Source: Ctenosaura bakeri
Taxonomy: Eukaryota; Chordata; Lepidosauria; Squamata; Iguanidae
DNA length: 64,000 bases
Reading direction: 5' to 3'
Assembly (NCBI GenBank): GCA_948474755.1
Contig: CAOLHI010000557.1
Location: 62,001-126,000 of the forward strand
Shown: positions 62,480 through 64,000 of the stretch, piece by piece
Numbering within the stretch: the stretch's first letter is position 1
Layout of the letters: every line of letters begins with the position of its first letter
Made by a program: the position numbers and the translations under genes
Notes under the pieces: generated by a model
Told to the model about the DNA's origin: nothing
Seen by the model: the letters and a program-made list of their open reading frames with translations, nothing else
The model's database searches: none

Positions 62480-62720
62480 CGGAGTTACCATGGCGACGAC
62501 CCAGACGGAGTCTGAAAGGTGACGTTCTAGCCTACTCGAGTCTGTGGTCCAGCCCTTTCAGAAGTCCTCGACTAGAGCGCCGCCTAGCAACTCTCTGGCC
62601 CTCTTATCTCGGAGGGCAGGCTCTCCGAGACAAATTTCCCAGAGAGTTCCCGTCGACGCTCTACCCTTCCTCCCTTGTTGGTTGGCCCGCTCAGTTAAAC
62701 CTTCCTAGACCGTCGCCTCA
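62480..62720 (+). repeat. Duplicated module, copy 1
   Basis: Begins gttaccatggcgacga. It then contains gactagagcgcc, a ggagggcaggctctccgaga block and a gttggcccgctcagttaaac block. All three recur in the same order in the module starting at 63698. Diverged but clearly related. Confidence 0.7.
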
Positions 62721-62729
62721 GTGACGGAT

Positions 62730-62885
62730 ACGAGTGCGCCTGCGCAGAGAAAGCGCGAAATGGCCGCTCTAGGCGGCAACAGAGCACCAGCGGTCCATCC
62801 ATATCTCTTCCTCCTCGGAAACCGGTTCCCCGAAAAACACCGTTCCGCCGCAGAGGATCGTGTCTCCGGCCGCCATTTTCTTCGG
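62730..62885. promoter_or_regulatory. Promoter-like cluster: NRF1, E2F and YY1-type motifs
   Basis: NRF1-like TGCGCCTGCGCA at 62735-62746, E2F-like GCGCGAAA at 62753-62760, YY1-like AAATGGCCGC at 62758-62767 and GCCGCCATTTT at 62869-62879, all in CpG-rich sequence. No coding exon could be tied to it in this window. A gene starting near here and lying mostly to the right is possible. Confidence 0.4.
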
Positions 62886-63089
62886 GCGCCAACGGACTTT
62901 AGAGGACCTTGAGGGCAACCCCCCGCCCTTGTTTTCCTCCCCCTCCTCCTCCGAACGTTGCAGGATTGGCTACAGCCCGCCCGCCAAAAAAAAAACAACC
63001 CCAAAACCTTTCCTGCTGTGTAGGCCCTCTGAGCAAATGAGAGCAATACACCCGAGTCTGCATGGCGTAACCTGGGCGGACACGTTCAT

Positions 63090-63450
63090 AGCCTTTTTTA
63101 AATTAAACGAAATGCTTCATTCCTGCAGGACACCCGGTATCGAACCCGGGCGAGGTGTCCCTGCAGGGCGAGGAATACGGGGTTTTATTAAATCAAAAGA
63201 AATCTCCCTGCGTGCCACCAGATGGCGCTCCAGGACAAGGAATACGGGTTTTATTTAATTTTGTAAAGAAGGTCTCTATGCGCCACCAGATGGCGCTGCA
63301 GGAGAAGGAATGAGGAGTCTAGGTTAAAAACGGTCCCAATTCGCCTTATGGTCCCGATTCTCCGTTTTAATTAAAAGAGCGTCCCAGTCTCCCAGCTGGT
63401 CCCGATCCACCACCATATGTTGCTGCAGCAGCACAAAGAACGGGGGATTT
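63090..63450 (+). repeat. Tandem repeat of about 68 bp with CTCF-like motifs
   Basis: The block aggaatacggg-ttttatt recurs at about 63170 and 63238, with a diverged copy at about 63305. CCACCAGATGGCGCT occurs at 63215-63229 and again at 63283-63297, spaced 68 bp, with a decayed copy (ccaccatatgttgct) at 63410-63424, about two periods on. The motif fits the CTCF core CCASYAGRKGGC. Confidence 0.75.
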
Positions 63451-63697
63451 TAGCGCTTCAACGTAAACCACGTCTCTTCAGTACTCCCACAATCCCCCGG
63501 CGGGCAAGCTTCTCCCGCAAAGCATCATGGGTAGCGGAGCCTGTGATTTCTCCTCGGGGAGGCTGAGGGGTTTGGGCCGGAAAGTGGAAATATGTGGAAG
63601 TCAATAAATCCGTGGCTTGTTTTTTTTTATTCTGCTGAGAATAACAAAGCGTAACATAAAATTCATAAATATATAATGTTCGGCTTGTGGGCCTCAG

Positions 63698-64000
63698 GGT
63701 TACCATGGCGACGGCCCTGGCCCGGGGTCTGAGCAGCGAGCCTCTACCCTTCCTGAGTCTGTGGTGCCGCCTTTCCTGTCTCCTCGGCTAGAGCGCCCTC
63801 CCAGTCACGTCTGGTTGGGCCTCTGAGTTGAAATTTCCTAGAATGTCACCATAGAGACGCTCTGGCCCATTCATCTTGGAGGGCAAGCTCTCCGAGAAAA
63901 GAATCCCAGAGCGTCTCCCATCGACAGTCTACACAACCTGCCTCTCTGGTTGGCCCTCTGAGTTGAAATTTCCTAGAATGTCACCATAGAGACGCTCTGG
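63698..64000 (+). repeat. Duplicated module, copy 2, with an internal 135-bp tandem repeat running off the window
   Basis: Begins gttaccatggcgacgg. It contains ggctagagcgcc and ggagggcaagctctccgaga, as in the module at 62480. Within it, the segment from ctggttgg through gagttgaaatttcctagaat to atagagacgctctgg occurs at about 63811-63866 and again at 63946-64000. The two copies are almost identical and 135 bp apart. The array probably continues beyond the window. Confidence 0.8.

Overview
The window is vertebrate nuclear DNA, most likely from a squamate reptile (lizard or snake). All recognisable genes are intron-split and have vertebrate orthologues. Copies of CR1 LINE 3' ends (two end in, or close to, the ATTCTATG-type tail) and tRNA-derived SINE fragments of the kind common in squamates are scattered through introns and spacers. 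GC content is high, introns are short, and several promoters are CpG-rich, as on a microchromosome. The species cannot be named from the sequence alone.

Layout, left to right. (1) 1-9082, minus strand: TMPRSS9 (polyserase-1), a type II transmembrane multi-protease; 17 coding exons are visible and the gene runs off the left edge inside its third protease domain. (2) 9083 to about 15050: a spacer without recognised genes. (3) About 15050-27978, minus: SPPL2B, an intramembrane aspartyl protease, complete in 15 coding exons with a 2 kb 3'UTR. (4) 27979-28550: a CpG-rich bidirectional promoter. (5) 28551-30298, plus: LSM7, complete in 4 exons. (6) 32035-34799, plus: a BTB-Kelch (KLHL-family) gene in 3 exons with one single-base frame break. 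(7) 36256-50896, minus: ADAMTSL5 in 12 coding exons. (8) 50.9-57 kb: a spacer with no confident gene. (9) 57.1-61.8 kb, plus: a SCAN-KRAB-C2H2 zinc-finger gene with a CpG-island promoter and two single-base frame breaks in its SCAN exon. (10) 61.8-64.0 kb: CpG-rich spacer with duplicated and tandem repeats, including CTCF-like motifs.

The SPPL2B-TMPRSS9 pair and the head-to-head LSM7/SPPL2B arrangement match the human chr19p13.3 block. ADAMTSL5 lies elsewhere on 19p13.3 in human, so the right half is rearranged relative to human. The genes do not form one pathway. TMPRSS9 and SPPL2B are membrane proteases, ADAMTSL5 is a secreted matrix protein, LSM7 acts in RNA processing, the kelch protein is a putative CUL3 adaptor, and the ZNF is a putative DNA-binding regulator.

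Exon coordinates were derived by hand from GT/AG (once GC/AG) splice sites and reading-frame continuity. For TMPRSS9, SPPL2B, LSM7 and ADAMTSL5 the summed exon lengths are multiples of three as read. For the kelch and SCAN-ZNF genes they become so after adding one and two bases respectively. I found no convincing new biological system. The most useful oddities are an extra LDLa module in TMPRSS9, an apparent intronic-polyadenylation isoform of SPPL2B, a GC-AG intron in ADAMTSL5, three one-base deficits in G/C homopolymers, and a tandem array of CTCF-like motifs near the right end.
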